In this document: positions 50,323 through 62,094 of the stretch, piece after piece
How the letters are laid out: every line of letters begins with the position of its first letter
Position numbering within the stretch: the first letter of the stretch is position 1
Origin: Alitta virens
Lineage: Eukaryota > Annelida > Polychaeta > Phyllodocida > Nereididae
Direction: 5' to 3'
NCBI GenBank assembly: GCA_932294295.1
Contig: OW028581.1
Span: 39,681,495 to 39,745,494 of the forward strand
DNA length: 64,000 bases
Notes under the pieces: generated by a model
What the model was told of the DNA's origin: nothing
Seen by the model: only the letters and a program-made list of their open reading frames with translations
Databases searched by the model: none
Program-made: the position numbers and the translations under genes

Positions 50323-52235
50323 ACCTCTATGAAGACATGTGAATGTCCGTGAATGCCTGTGATATTTTGAGAGTAAAAGCTTACTGAAAATTGATTGAAA
50401 AATAGTGTAAAGATGGATGTTTATGGTTGGTTGTGCGTGCAAGTGAATGAGTTTAAAAGGATGAGTGTGGAATTATAAAGTGAAATATTATAAATATTAT
50501 GGTATATGATTATTACATAAGTGATATTCGGTATATGTGTGGCTGCATTGTCACAATTTCAGTTGCTTAAGACTAATCTTAAAGTGCGTCAAAATGGCAT
50601 AATTCGGCACTGTATAAATAAAGCACCAATTTGCGATTTAACGCGAAAAAGACTCTGTTAATCGCTATTATGATAGTTTGTGATTACAATTATGAAGTCC
50701 AAGAATGTGACTTGGGTGCATCTTGAAATGTAACTGTGTTACAAAGATGCGAAAAACTAAACTTGCCTGTAAAATATTATTGAAGTCAGGAGAAAAGCTA
50801 GGGTCAAAAGATCCGATGTATATGCAGGGGTTGTACTCCTTTTTTGTGCTTTTACGATAGATTATTGGCTGTTTGGGTAACTGATAAGAGCCAATATAGG
50901 CCTGAATACGAAATATTTGAATATTGAACAATTATAGCATTTTGTGTTTACAAAAAGACACGCATTAAATGATCAACTTTGATATATTCATGATTATGCG
51001 TGGTAAAATTATAACTGAAGCACCTAATGGTAAATTGTCAACAGCATACATTATTGTATGAATAATACTATTACTGTATGTTAATTTAGCGAATGTACAA
51101 GGTTGATTTCATAGTGCACCGTTAGGCGGTTTGTCTGGAATATGTCCTGGACAGCACTTGAATTTTATTGATTTGCTAATGATGGTGCTCTTCAGTCCTT
51201 GTGCTGCTATATTTTGAGTAAGCTGCATGATTGATAGTGCAAGAGTATTTTTATATTCCGTATATTAGTGTGTTGGTGTCGCGAGTGATTTTTGTAAGAA
51301 TTGAGTTAACGCAGGTGATAACTCGTTGGTTTTTTTTTGTCATGGGATACTTAAAAGTTTTCTGCTCCCAATTCCATCTTGTAAATATGTACATATTTCG
51401 CTGTTACACATCGGTGTAAACTACAGTTAGAATTTAAATGAATTGACAATATTCAACACATGGTTCAAATAAAGTAAGCACATGTGTACATGGAACACAG
51501 AAACTTTAAATGTGAATATTTAATACATTTTTGCGAGTTTGATTTACTGCTAGATGCAGTCCATATTCTAATGATTTTTAATGTGACAATTATTGATATA
51601 GTGTCTTCCTTTATTTCAAATTTATACTCAGTTTCTCTACTGCTTAAGGATAAAATTGTGCATTAAAGTTTAAATTTTGCAAACTGAACATATTCCTACT
51701 GATTACACATATACTGTTACAGTATAACCCTTAAAAAATGTTCAGTCTTTTAAAAGATGAAATGAGCTGCATAAAATTACTGTCAACTGTATCTACACAT
51801 CTTTTCCGTGGTTTATACAATGTATCTATGATTCTGCTTTAATTTATTAAAATTTCTTTATCTACTTGGTATATTTATATATCTGTAAATTAGTTTACTT
51901 GCAGTATTGTCAGTCCCTCAAATGTTCTGTTGGTCATCTATTAATTCCACTTGTTCTTATATACACACTGATGCAGTAAAGTTCATGAAGGTCGTAAAAA
52001 TGCAAAGGTCAGGAATGAAGACAAAATTCAAGTTCAAGGTTATCCAAACAAAATGAGATTACTACTACGGAGTTAGTGTGGTAATTATGTCTACACATTA
52101 TATCTTATAACCAAATATTTATGATGTATCGTCATGTCTGAACTTGCATTGATCAGTGGGTCATTAAGATTGACAATTTGATTTCATTTTAATAAAAAAA
52201 ATTGTCTTTAGAAAAAAAAATAAAGAAAATGGCAA
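50323..52235 (+). other. CKAP5: CKAP5 3' UTR region with several poly(A) signals
   Basis: Non-coding after the TGA at 50320-50322. AATAAA occurs at 50617-50622 and 51468-51473, with further AATAAA strings at about 52190 and 52218 next to A-rich tracts. The short form would have a 3' UTR of about 310 nt, the longest nearly 1.9 kb. No ORF here is supportable. Confidence 0.5.
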
Positions 52236-53790
52236 ATGTAAAATTCTTTGTTTTGTTACTTTTTAAAAAATATTTGATTTATTAGTCAAAATATTGTTAT
52301 TCAAACAGGGTGAGATATAGTAACCTGTCCATAACAATCTTGGCTCGTACTATTGCGTCATCACATGGAAATTGCTTTGCCATAACAGCATGTGAATTTC
52401 ATCCAAGTTGACTGAAATCTCTTGATATAAATTTGAGATTTGTTGCATGCATATTATCTTGGACTCAATTTTATTTGCATCTTAAAATGATAAGAATTTA
52501 CAATGTTTTGTATTTATCAGGTCAAGTATGTTGAAAAGATGAACATTTTTGGTTCGGGGAATACCTCAAAAAATTGGATCGTCTTTTTGAAAACTCGATG
52601 TGAATCAGAGAAACCTGTGCAATCGTTTATTAACGCCTGTCCAGCAGTCATAGTTTACCAGTGGCAGGACTGAACACAACACCCAAGTTTTATTACAAAT
52701 TGTCCTCTTTAAAATGAATGTTATGGATGGAAATTTCTATGCGGGCATTGCACAAAATTTGTCTCTGGAGCACCATAAGACTTTAGTAGTATGCTTGTCC
52801 TTAGAATGAAGGACGTCCTTTGATTCTAGTACAGGTTGGTGTAGTGTCCTCTAGTACGGGAGTCCTTTAAAGGAAGGAAGTTTGGAGTAGGTGGTCCACT
52901 TTTAAGCAGGAATTACCAAATATGCCCATATGGTATTTTTACCATATTATTCCTATTAGTATTTAAAAAATAGGCAGAAACGTCACTAAACAGTTCGGTA
53001 ACAAGGGGATACCCCAAAAAACCCCCACTGCCAGATTAATTACAATTTTGTAGCGAAGTCATGAGTCCTTAAAACAAAGTACAGGTATCCGTCCTTTATT
53101 CTGCGGTCAGCCTAGACCTATTTAGAGGTACTGTGGCAGTTCTGTGTATCAATTGCATGGATGTGTTGCCTCTGAAACAAAGTGGATTATCTCGCGTTGG
53201 GCCAAATTTTTTTTTAAATTTTGATTTATTTTCAAAATCTCACCTTTTGTATTGCAGCTTTAGATTATCATAGTCTGAAATTGCTGCAGAATATATAGAT
53301 CATGTCCTCCCTGGCATCCCAAGAAAAATTGACTTAAGGATTTAAAGAACTTCAAAAAGTAGCTTGTCTAATATACGCAAACAGACACAGAGACAGCATT
53401 TGCACTACCTGATACAGTAACTTGGCTCATTGAGAAGTATTACATTATCAGCTGGTTAATAACAATGTTATTCATAACACTGGTTTTGAATCATCAATCT
53501 TGATAACTATTAAGGAATGAAATTTATCAATGAAAAAATTATATTTGGTAGAAACTGATCGGATTCATTGGGTTAGGTTTAGGACTGTTCACAGTTCATT
53601 GGGATGGTCTCAGAAACCATTGGAAGTTTATGCCGTGATATTCTTAATTAAGAGTATTTGTCCTTCAGGGATAAACTGGATTGTCAAGGTTGTTTCAAGG
53701 TTATCAAAGTCCTTTGTGACCTCTAATGAAGAGACACAATGCCCTACACTATATAATAAACCTGGTAGTGTCGAAAATATTGTTATGTGA

Positions 53791-53851
53791 GTAGCTCTGA
53801 CCAGGGGCGGATCTAAGTTTGTGGAAGGGGGGCAGTCATAGGTAGCTCTGA
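53791..53851. mobile_element. Transposon end fragment between duplicated GTAGCTCTGA
   Basis: Two copies of GTAGCTCTGA (53791-53800 and 53842-53851) bracket a 41-bp segment starting CCAGGGGCGGATCTAAG, which looks like the end of a common invertebrate DNA transposon family (from memory). The opposite end is missing, so this is probably an internally deleted copy. Confidence 0.4.
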
Positions 53852-54427
53852 AGGTGAAGCCCTTCTGGGGTCATGTATGGTGATCTGATAATGATTCAGA
53901 TTTGCCAATGGGTCTGAACTATATGCAGGACTTGGTCTTATTTTTGGCAACAGAATCTATCCATATTCCTCTAAACGTAGATATTTTAGTGATCATGAAA
54001 TGATATATATGGGTACCATTTCATTAGTTTGTGGGAGAATTAGGTGACCTACATTTAACTTAGGGGTCCTGAAGGGACATGCAAGTATCTTCCTTCTCAT
54101 GGCAGGCCTAGGGTTACATAGGGGATTGATTTTTTTGTGTTTGTTTTCCCATGGGAATTCTACTTGCCGTTATAGATGTGGATGAGTTCCTGCTTATTTA
54201 AGATTGTAGTGTTGGCAAATGGTGAAATATATACCAAGTGGCCAGCAATAAAAATTTCCCATGTTGTTCTGAGTTGTTCAAATGAACTTCCCATATCATT
54301 GCCTTGTCATAGTTTTGACGACTCAAAATCTGATACCAGTCTCTTTTTATATCTGGCGTCTAGACAAATCAAACAATATAACTGACTAATATTAGCTTTT
54401 TTAATGCCAGGTATTTATTACGAGCAG

Positions 54428-54457
54428 TCTCTCGACTCTCTCGACTCTCTCGACTCT
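54428..54457. repeat. 9-nt tandem repeat (TCTCTCGAC), about three units
   Basis: Three uninterrupted TCTCTCGAC units followed by a partial unit, in the intergenic interval. Confidence 0.85.
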
Positions 54458-55159
54458 TAGAGAGATTAGGTCAAATGCGAGACTGATAGGAGACTGGGAT
54501 CTATAACATACGTAAATGTTTTAACAGTTGGTGAAAATTTAAAAAAAAAAAAGTATCTCTTCAATAGATATATATGAAATCTTAAGACTGCATTTATTTT
54601 GTTAATAATATCTATCCTGACAATTACAAAATCATGATAATTCAAACAAATGAGCTCTACAGTGATCATAGCTTAAGCCAATTTAGGATAAAGTCTTTAG
54701 TTACCACATTCAAAAAGACATAACTGAATCAGTAACCATGAAATTGTACTGCAGTAGAACAAGTGCTTGGAAGTTAAACAACATCCTTTTCTTTAGAAAG
54801 TTCAGATATTTCAAGCCAGCAGCAGTGGCTGAATGCTGAGGTGTTTGTCTGTTTGACACGGGTTGGGAGGGCAGCAGTACAACTCCAGTCCATGTTTTAT
54901 TTTTATAAATATTATATGTTTACATGTCATTAACACCTACTGTCAGCTTTCTTTATATGGAAGGGTTTCATAAATTATGTTATCGTATTTGCATTCATTC
55001 CATTTCAAACTGGAAAATTAAGCACTCCCATTTCTCTCACATCGTCGGATATTCTTTTTATTTTAAAGAATTTTCTTGTTAACAGGGGCAACGATTTCTC
55101 ATGACATGCGGGATGCATGCTTTACTTAGTCTGTCACACCATGCCTTTCCCTCTACGTA

Positions 55160-55297
55160 CATGGCCAAATGTGCCACATGCGTTTTCCATGAGAAGGATA
55201 AATGCATATGGAAAACGCATGTTTTTGCCTAATTAAAATGAGGTGAAAACCATGCGTTGTGTACTCATGGAAAAGGCATGTGGCAAATTTGGCCATG
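55160..55297. mobile_element. TA-flanked MITE, copy 1 (Tc1/mariner-like)
   Basis: Long imperfect terminal inverted repeats start CATGGCCAAATGTGCCACAT and end ...GTGGCAAATTTGGCCATG, flanked by TA on both sides (55158-55159 and 55298-55299). The inner arms pair again through GCGTTTTCCAT and ATGGAAAACGC. A second copy lies at 60345-60466. No coding capacity. A 112-residue minus-strand ORF over this element is spurious. Confidence 0.75.
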
Positions 55298-55572
55298 TAC
55301 AAATGTTCACAGTAAACGTAGTAACATATCAAGGAGTAAAGTAATGGTGAGTCATTTTTTGGAGTTAGACATAAGTACTGATAAGTGATATGAAGTTTAC
55401 AACAGCACAAATACCCCAAAACAAAAGACTGAACAAAAAAGGTCATCTTCATTTGTGAATTAGAGGGAGGAGGGTCAAACTTCCTGTTCAATCAGACACT
55501 GTTTATTGTTTTGTTTTTTTCATTTGAAGGACAACTATAGTAAATACTTACACCAGAACAGTATAGTAAACA

Positions 55573-55578
55573 TTTATT
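55573..55578 (-). terminator. Poly(A) signal candidate of the tetraspanin gene
   Basis: TTTATT on plus (AATAAA on minus), about 485 nt beyond the stop codon; another lies at 55502-55507. The 3' UTR would occupy roughly 55.5-56.06 kb, where I see no ORF worth reporting. Confidence 0.4.
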
Positions 55579-56061
55579 TTAAACAAACTATGTACACGGT
55601 ATTAAGAAATCATTTATGAAAAGGACAGTAGCGGAACAGGAATACATTTACACTTTGTTCGCAGTTATATAACACTTGTATACTTCCAAGGGAAACAAAT
55701 TTCACTTGCTGAACTACTGTACATTCATTGATTGAAAGTTATTTTTTCATGGTCTCCTTAAACCACAAACATAACATTTGATAGGGCCTTTTCTAAATCT
55801 CAATTTATGAGTCAATTAGGACGGAACTGAATCGCAGCAAATGCTTGCACGGAGAGGCCCCAACTTTTTATCACATATAAGGAATTAAAGTACAAGGTTT
55901 ACCATTCATTTGGGTAATAATATATTTGTAAAATTAAATTGAAAAGTATCGTATACATATATATGTATACTGTATAGGCCTATATATAGGTTTACTGACA
56001 ATTAAATGTCAGACATTCATGCATCATTCTACCCTGCTATATCCAAAGATAGTTATTGTGG

Positions 56062-59000
56062 TCAGGCGTAATCGGTGATTTCGTCTTTCACTTTGGATCG
56101 TACACACACGGCGAAGATGATGCACATGACCTGAAAAAGAAATGAAATGATTTATAATGACATCAGCCATCAATTAACATTAATTTGACTCGATTATTGT
56201 ATTATTTTTCAGTTAGCCGTATATATGATAAAATCTTACCTGGAATGCGGCTAACCCAAAGCCTACGCCAATGATGATCACAATGTGGTTATCTATGAAT
56301 TCGCTGAGGCCTTCGTAGCATCCCTGCAAACGAATAAACGTAGCTGGTAAGAATATAAAGCAATTAAGGAATTGCCTAATATGCTGTATACTTGTTCATG
56401 TGGCGGAATGATTTGCTAAATACATTGTAGTCTCAATCTGATTCATTATACCTGGAAAATACAGTCAACCTCCCACAAGTCTGAGGCAAATATTCCCACA
56501 ACCAACTGCAGGGACGGATTACACCCTTGAATGACCTTGATGTCTCCAATCTTATAGACTAAACTGTAATAATGTCTTTAGAAATCTAATTTATTCATAG
56601 CTGTAAGTGTAATTAAATTGCTTTCATGAGTTAGATCAGGTGATGTAATAGTTTATTTATTGGCCATACAAAACACCTCTATATCACGGATAAGTCATAT
56701 AAAAACACATTTTATGAGCTAACATAAAAATTTTAAAATCATATTGGACTTCCTGAATCCACCTTGACTGAACTGTTTATCATACCTTATGAGGTAGGAC
56801 TAGTGTAATGTATAAACACGGCATGCATAATTATTATGCAAATCACTAATAATTTGAGGATATTTTGGCAATACAGTGTCATTATCTGTTTTATTTTGCT
56901 TGTTGAAGGTGTGAAGTCATCTTCTGTAAATATTGTTATATGAGCAGTAGCCAGAACCGACCTACATTGCATTAGATGCGATGTAGGGTCGAAACGCCTG
57001 CTATAGGAATTCATGGACGCTCAAAATTACGACACATTTTTCTCAATAAACGCGTTAGCATACCTTATTTTGTTGTTATGTACAGGATTACTACGTTTAC
57101 TACTTTCACGCAGATTTTACTGAAAAAGCCACTGGAAACATCCTTTTTAAGAGCATTTTCAAAATTCATGTTCGCTTGGTTCATGCTTTCACAGGTAGCA
57201 GGTCGATACGTCATTGCCTGATTGAACCCAATGAAAACTGGTCCGTTCGTCACCCGAATTTGGTCGATTTGTCATCCGAAGGTGGTTGATTTGGCTGGTA
57301 CACAGTGTATGGTCACTGCTATTATATAAAATATGTTAACTGCCGGTGAAAAACCGACCTTTTTTTTGAGTGATGAACCGTCCAGTTTTTACGAAGACGA
57401 ATCGTGCTGTGACGAATCGACCATGTTATTGATGTCTACTTACACTAAAACTCACTAGAGGGCTCCGGCGACATCACAGCGCCACCCAGGTGCAATGGTG
57501 CAGATAAATATCTAATAATTTAGCTTCATTAGACCCATAGAACAGTGGAATCGTGTGGAATAGTTTATTAAAATATTTTAATTGTGAAATTGAGAAAACT
57601 ACGGACTTTCCAGCGCTATTCTGTGTGCCACTAGGGGCGTTGAAACATCGCCAGAGCCCTCTTGTGAGTTTTTCGGAACTAGGCGGCCATGCTTCAAGCT
57701 TTGTTTACCGAAATGTTGGAAGAAATCAACCATATCTGAGCGCGACACAATAGAAAAAAGGTATGTCTAACGCTACAGTGGGTGTATGTTGTGTGACAAA
57801 CGTTTACTAAAAGGCTAGTTCCCACTCAAGCAAAAAAGTCAATATTTTTCATCCAGGACCTTGTAACCCTGTCCTATGGACAGGGGACTTGTAGCTATAT
57901 GAGCAGGGGATCTTTTCAAAGTGTGAAATTATTATGCAGGTTTGTATAGGGAGCCAAAAATGACCAAACGAGTTTGATGAACATTGGAATATATGGTTAG
58001 ATATTGCAAAATAATATCAGAATAGAATAAACAATTGTGAAGCAGAAATGCATGTAACTCTAGTCTATGTAACTTAATATTCTCATAGGGTGGGACAAAC
58101 AAATAATTTGGTATTATTTGTATATCTATCTAATCTGCATAGACACTTTACTCGAATTTTCCAAGATCTCTTTTACTTCTTTTCCCATTTTTTTTTTGTT
58201 TCGCCAGGTCCAAATGCAGAGTGTGCTGCTGAACTACTGAGCTTTAAATCCCAAGAGTTGATAAATGTACCCATTTCTTTGCACGACATTGCCCAACTCA
58301 AATGAAATTGGGCGGTCTTTTTGTATTCAGAATTCGATTTGCAAGGTTTATATTTTATTATTATTATCTATTAACGTTTGTAATGAGATTTACTAACCGC
58401 AGGATTAAGGTCGCCTGGATCCGGGGTATTGTTTAAGGATTCTTGCTGGCATGTGACGTAATCGTGAACATCCGGGTTCTTAGGATCATCATTGTTGAGT
58501 TTGCAGCAAGTCTCAGGAATAACCTGCGTGGAAACATCAATAGATTATACACAATTGGTTTGTGCTGAAAAGCAATAATATTGAAAAAGTTAGCATCAGA
58601 CTAATTATAAAGAGTGTAAGCGTGTAATGGGCCATTTTGATTTCATGCATGCAAGCCAAGTGTATCTTAAATACCTGTGACACTTTCATGACATGTCTAT
58701 ATCATTTTATTGATGTCTAATCCATGACTTACACGGCCAGTTTCATTAAAATATAAGCTGTTGCGATAGTCCAAGTGGCCCTTGCCTCCGCAGCAAACCC
58801 AGTCGTGTTGCATCCTTGCCCAGATTCGAGTTGTCGCATCATCAGGATCATTGGTGACGAAGTTGTGGGCTTGATGGGCCATTGAGTCTTCTAGTCCTTG
58901 CTGGATCTGAAATTAGAAGCAATATTCATGTTTGTTGTCGTACACTTAGAATAGACACGTTGCCCAATTCCATGGGCTACTGGAAAAGACAAATGTCGGA

Positions 59001-61995
59001 ATTGAAGTTGCTTGATGCACATTTGAGGGATCCGACTCCAATAACGTCTCTCAGAATTCGCTAAATCATAAAACCTCTTTAATGTTACCTTACATGGAAT
59101 GTGCTTATTATAATATTATGGGTGTAATAAACCAATTTTATGAACACCTACTTTCATTTTATGAGAAAAAGTTTAATTTTGAATTAAAATCATGAAGTTC
59201 AGCGGGGTATAAATTCACAATCTTCAAAGTTGAATATCTCCAAACAGTTTTCTCACTGTCAATTTATTTTGTGACAGGAATTGGGGAGCACTGTGAGGAC
59301 AAATGCAGATTGACCTACCTGACGAACCAAGGCTCTCCACTAACTATTTTGCTTGGGTACACTGATATACCTAAAGATTGAAGTGGTCTTTATTGGGGAT
59401 TCCACTGTACTGTGGTTTCTGGTTTGAAAGAGTAGTTTTTTTAGGTAATAATAATTCATTAAAAAAGTTGACATACCTCGTCTTTAAAGACAGCTGCCAA
59501 AATGGCTGCAACAATTTGGAAAGTGAAAATGACTCCCACAAGAACAGCATACTGAAAGAAAATGGCAAAGTAAAACATTTGCAATGGTTAAAGATTTGCA
59601 CCTTGTAAATATCACAAAACTAGGAACATCAAAAACTGGGTGGTCCAGTGGTTAAAGCCAGCTAGTCGTTGTCTGTATATTCTCTAATCCTGGGTTCAAT
59701 TCTTGGGTCAATATTGACAGTTACTTTTTAGTTACTTCAGAATGTGAACCCAGCTACTTCTTCCAAGTTACTTTTCAGTTACTTTGCATTCAATCAGTAG
59801 TTTGCTAGTAAAAAGGTAGTTTACTTTTCAGTTACTGCAATTTAGCGTGCAATTTAGCAAGCACCCAGGCAAATATAACTACTTAAATGAGTGCTGAGTG
59901 GCGTTCTGAAGTAACTGAAAAGTAACTGGAAGGTAACTGGAAAATAACTCAGTAAAAGTAGCTGGGTTCACACATCTCGTGAAATGATCAAACTACTCAC
60001 CGTGCAAAGCATACAAGAACTCTCCTGGCAAGCTCCGCAACATCCAAGCAGACCGACAAGGAAGGTGAACGCTCCGACCGCGCACATGAAGTACAAGGCT
60101 ATGTCCATGAAGTCATTACCAGTGGCATTTACGGCAATGTCTAAGTAGTCTCTAATGCTGTCATCCACCAGGATCCATATTGACGTGCCAAGAATCGCGG
60201 CTCCACAGATCTGAAAAAGATATCAGTAGAAAGAGTTAGTGACAGTGAGGGAATTAAAGAAGTAAAGTCCTGGACAATAAAATTAATAATCTAAACTTAC
60301 TTCCTGTTACCTATTGAGAGAAAAAAATAAATATTAGTTTGCTACATGGCCAAATGTGCCACGTGTATTTTCCATGAGAAGGATAAACGCATGGTTTTCG
60401 CCTAAATCTAATCAGACAAAAATCATGCGTTTATCCAAACGCATGGAAAACGCACATTTGGCCATGTAGTTATTTGTATTTCCCTAGATATTAGTTAGTT
60501 ATGCTTAAGGATATAACCACTAAGGTCATTCACGTTTTTGCTATGTATGGGATAGCTATGGACAGACATGATAGAGTATCAGGATTTTAAATTATTCACT
60601 ATTGAGTTGCCGCATTTCAGTGATCACAAAAATATACTTTTATCCATAGTACCGAGACAAAATCATTGTTGACCAATGCTATTCATTTCCTCTGGCACTT
60701 GTCAGTTAAGAGTCTGTAGAAGCAGGTATCATGATGTTCAAGCTGCTCCAGCAAAATAATTAAGATCAAGACTGGATTTTATGATAGAAAACTGCCAGAT
60801 AAGGTAAGTAACTTATTTTTCTATTGTATGTTGATGTATTTGCTATAAACGGATTATAGCGCATATTGCGGATTAATAATTCTTATATAATTCGACAATG
60901 TATAAGCTTGTATATATATACAAATGTGTTTCTATCTGTTGCAGTGTCACGGGCAATTAGACCATTGGATATTAAGATGCAAATAAAGACTTGTGTACAT
61001 TAAATGACAGTTTCTAGTGTTGTGTTCTCCAACAGCCTTCGACCGTTACATGCTGACTGATCGTTTATCTCAACACCTGTTTAATTCACATACTTGCCCA
61101 TTCTTTGTTCCTTTTTAAAGTCAATTTCGATGTTAAATTAAAAGAAACATGGTTATGGCGTGTGGATGAATATTGGTGACTAATTCTTGATTGTCACGAT
61201 CGTTCCCAGTTAGCCATTCTTATTTGGAAGATCCCTGATGATTCTCATGTCCTTGATTAGGTTACCTGGGCTTTGTTACTGTTATCTCACATTGGTAACT
61301 GAACAGGATATTTGTCTAGTTCAGATAGTTTCTTATTTGTTTAACCTTAAGACCTCTTTATACAGCTAGGCTAACTTAGAATGAACAATTTGGGAGTCAA
61401 AAAGTGATGATTATTCCGGAATGGACTTTTTTCTTATCTTTTACATTATTTGTTGTACTTGTGTTAGTACATTTGTATTAATATTGTTGTTAATTATCTT
61501 GCCTTGTATAACAACATGTGATTGAAAGGGGGGGGGGGGTCTAAAAGCTGCTGTAGTGGGTGAATCAATTATTTTAAAATATAATGTAAAGATGATAATA
61601 TAATTCATCAGTTATGATGAAAACAGGTGTGATAAATGAATCGACTTAATTTATCACAACAAGGTCTGTAGTCATCCTTAATCATGCTTTTCTGCAATCG
61701 ACAGTTTTATATACTTATTCCAATTAAACATCTACTGAAGGCCTACCTGTTTAGCAACAGTTATTGGAAAGATTGTTAAACTGAAGGGATGTCAAATGCA
61801 ACAGTTGAACCAATAATGAATGAATTTGATAGACATGCAGAAGTCACGAAAGACCTTATGTAAACAATACAATAACCGAATCTTAATCGAATTCAGTAAA
61901 ATTATGACTAGTGAAAAAAGTGTACTTACGAAAAATATAATATTGAAGAAGAAAAGAATATATTTGAGAAGGGAGGCTCCAATCCCTAAACCCAT
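56062..61995 (-). CDS. Tetraspanin, six-cysteine large loop
   Basis: Exons (minus): 61930-61995, 60001-60210, 59477-59551, 58733-58906, 58398-58523, 56240-56323, 56062-56130 (TGA); 804 nt, 267 residues, all introns phase 0 as is usual in the family. The start gives MGLGIGASLLKYILFFFN, the standard short cytoplasmic tail plus TM1. TM segments are at about residues 9-36, 58-82, 86-114 and 231-255. GCCGACQESSC ends TM2. The large loop (about 115-228) has CCG at about 153, PETCC, a single Cys and GC before TM4: six cysteines, three disulfides. NAT in the small loop and NET and NNT in the large loop are N-glycosylation sequons. Tetraspanins organise membrane microdomains with integrins and other partners. 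The subfamily is not resolved; the tail KDEITDYA has no clear sorting motif. Confidence 0.93.
57447..57673. mobile_element. Fold-back MITE-like element, 227 bp (tetraspanin intron)
   Basis: The arm 57447-57471 (AAAACTCACTAGAGGGCTC...) is the imperfect reverse complement of 57648-57673 (...GAGCCCTCTTGTGAGTTTTT). It lies in the intron 56324-58397. Target duplications are not clear. Confidence 0.6.
59636..59710 (+). repeat. tRNA-like sequence (SINE head)
   Basis: GGTGGTCCAGTGGTTAAAG resembles an A-box and TGGGTTCAATTCTTGGG a B-box, about 45 nt apart, which is tRNA-like spacing. The cloverleaf does not close into a functional acceptor stem by eye. It sits directly before the fold-back element at 59743-59973, in the tetraspanin intron 59552-60000. 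Confidence 0.45.
59743..59973. mobile_element. Fold-back element rich in AGTAACTGAAAAGTAACTG
   Basis: TGTGAACCCAGCTACTT at 59743 pairs with AAGTAGCTGGGTTCACA at the right end; further in, several GTTACTTTTCAGTTACTT phrases face AAGTAACTGAAAAGTAACT phrases. The right end lies 28 nt from tetraspanin exon 60001-60210. Confidence 0.7.
60345..60466. mobile_element. TA-flanked MITE, copy 2 (tetraspanin intron)
   Basis: Same ends as the copy at 55160: CATGGCCAAATGTGCCAC and GCACATTTGGCCATG, with TA at 60343-60344 and 60467-60468, and the same internal GAGAAGGATAAACGCATGG phrase. It lies in the first intron of the tetraspanin gene. Confidence 0.75.
61528..61539. repeat. Homopolymer run of 12 G
   Basis: An uninterrupted G run in the first tetraspanin intron. 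Confidence 0.8.
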
Positions 61996-62057
61996 TGTGG
62001 TAGCTGTTCTTATGACTCCAAAATGACCAGATTTAAATGTCCTGTTTGTACCTTGAG

Positions 62058-62072
62058 TTTTATACCAATGCA
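62058..62072 (-). promoter_or_regulatory. Probable TATA box and adjacent CCAAT-like motif of the tetraspanin gene
   Basis: On the minus strand ATTGGTATAAAACTC places a TATAAAA box about 63 nt upstream of the start codon at 61995, giving an expected transcription start near 62033 and a leader of about 35-40 nt. Farther upstream two perfect CRE palindromes (TGACGTCA) lie at 62287-62294 and 62765-62772. Confidence 0.5.
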
Positions 62073-62094
62073 ATTTCCTATCTGTACAATCACC

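Larger units (their letters stand above)
52236..55500. other. Intergenic interval between the convergent CKAP5 and tetraspanin genes
   Basis: No exon, RNA gene or conserved protein segment can be supported. The 86-residue ORF at 53530-53790 lacks family resemblance. The interval holds a transposon scar (53791-53851), a 9-nt tandem repeat (54428-54457), a weak tRNA-like patch near 54825-54895 and a TA-flanked MITE (55160-55297). Confidence 0.7.
60211..61929 (-). other. First intron of the tetraspanin gene
   Basis: Donor TTTTTC|GTAAGT and acceptor TTTTTCAG|ATC, phase 0. It contains the TA-flanked MITE (60345-60466) and a 12-G run at 61528-61539. No other feature is supportable. Confidence 0.75.

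Noticed and set aside
54825..54895. tRNA-derived SINE head
   Set aside because: AGTGGCTGAATGCTGAGG and a distant GTACAACTCC only weakly match A and B boxes; not enough to call.
55153..55491. 112-residue minus-strand ORF
   Set aside because: Largely the inverted repeats of the TA-flanked MITE.
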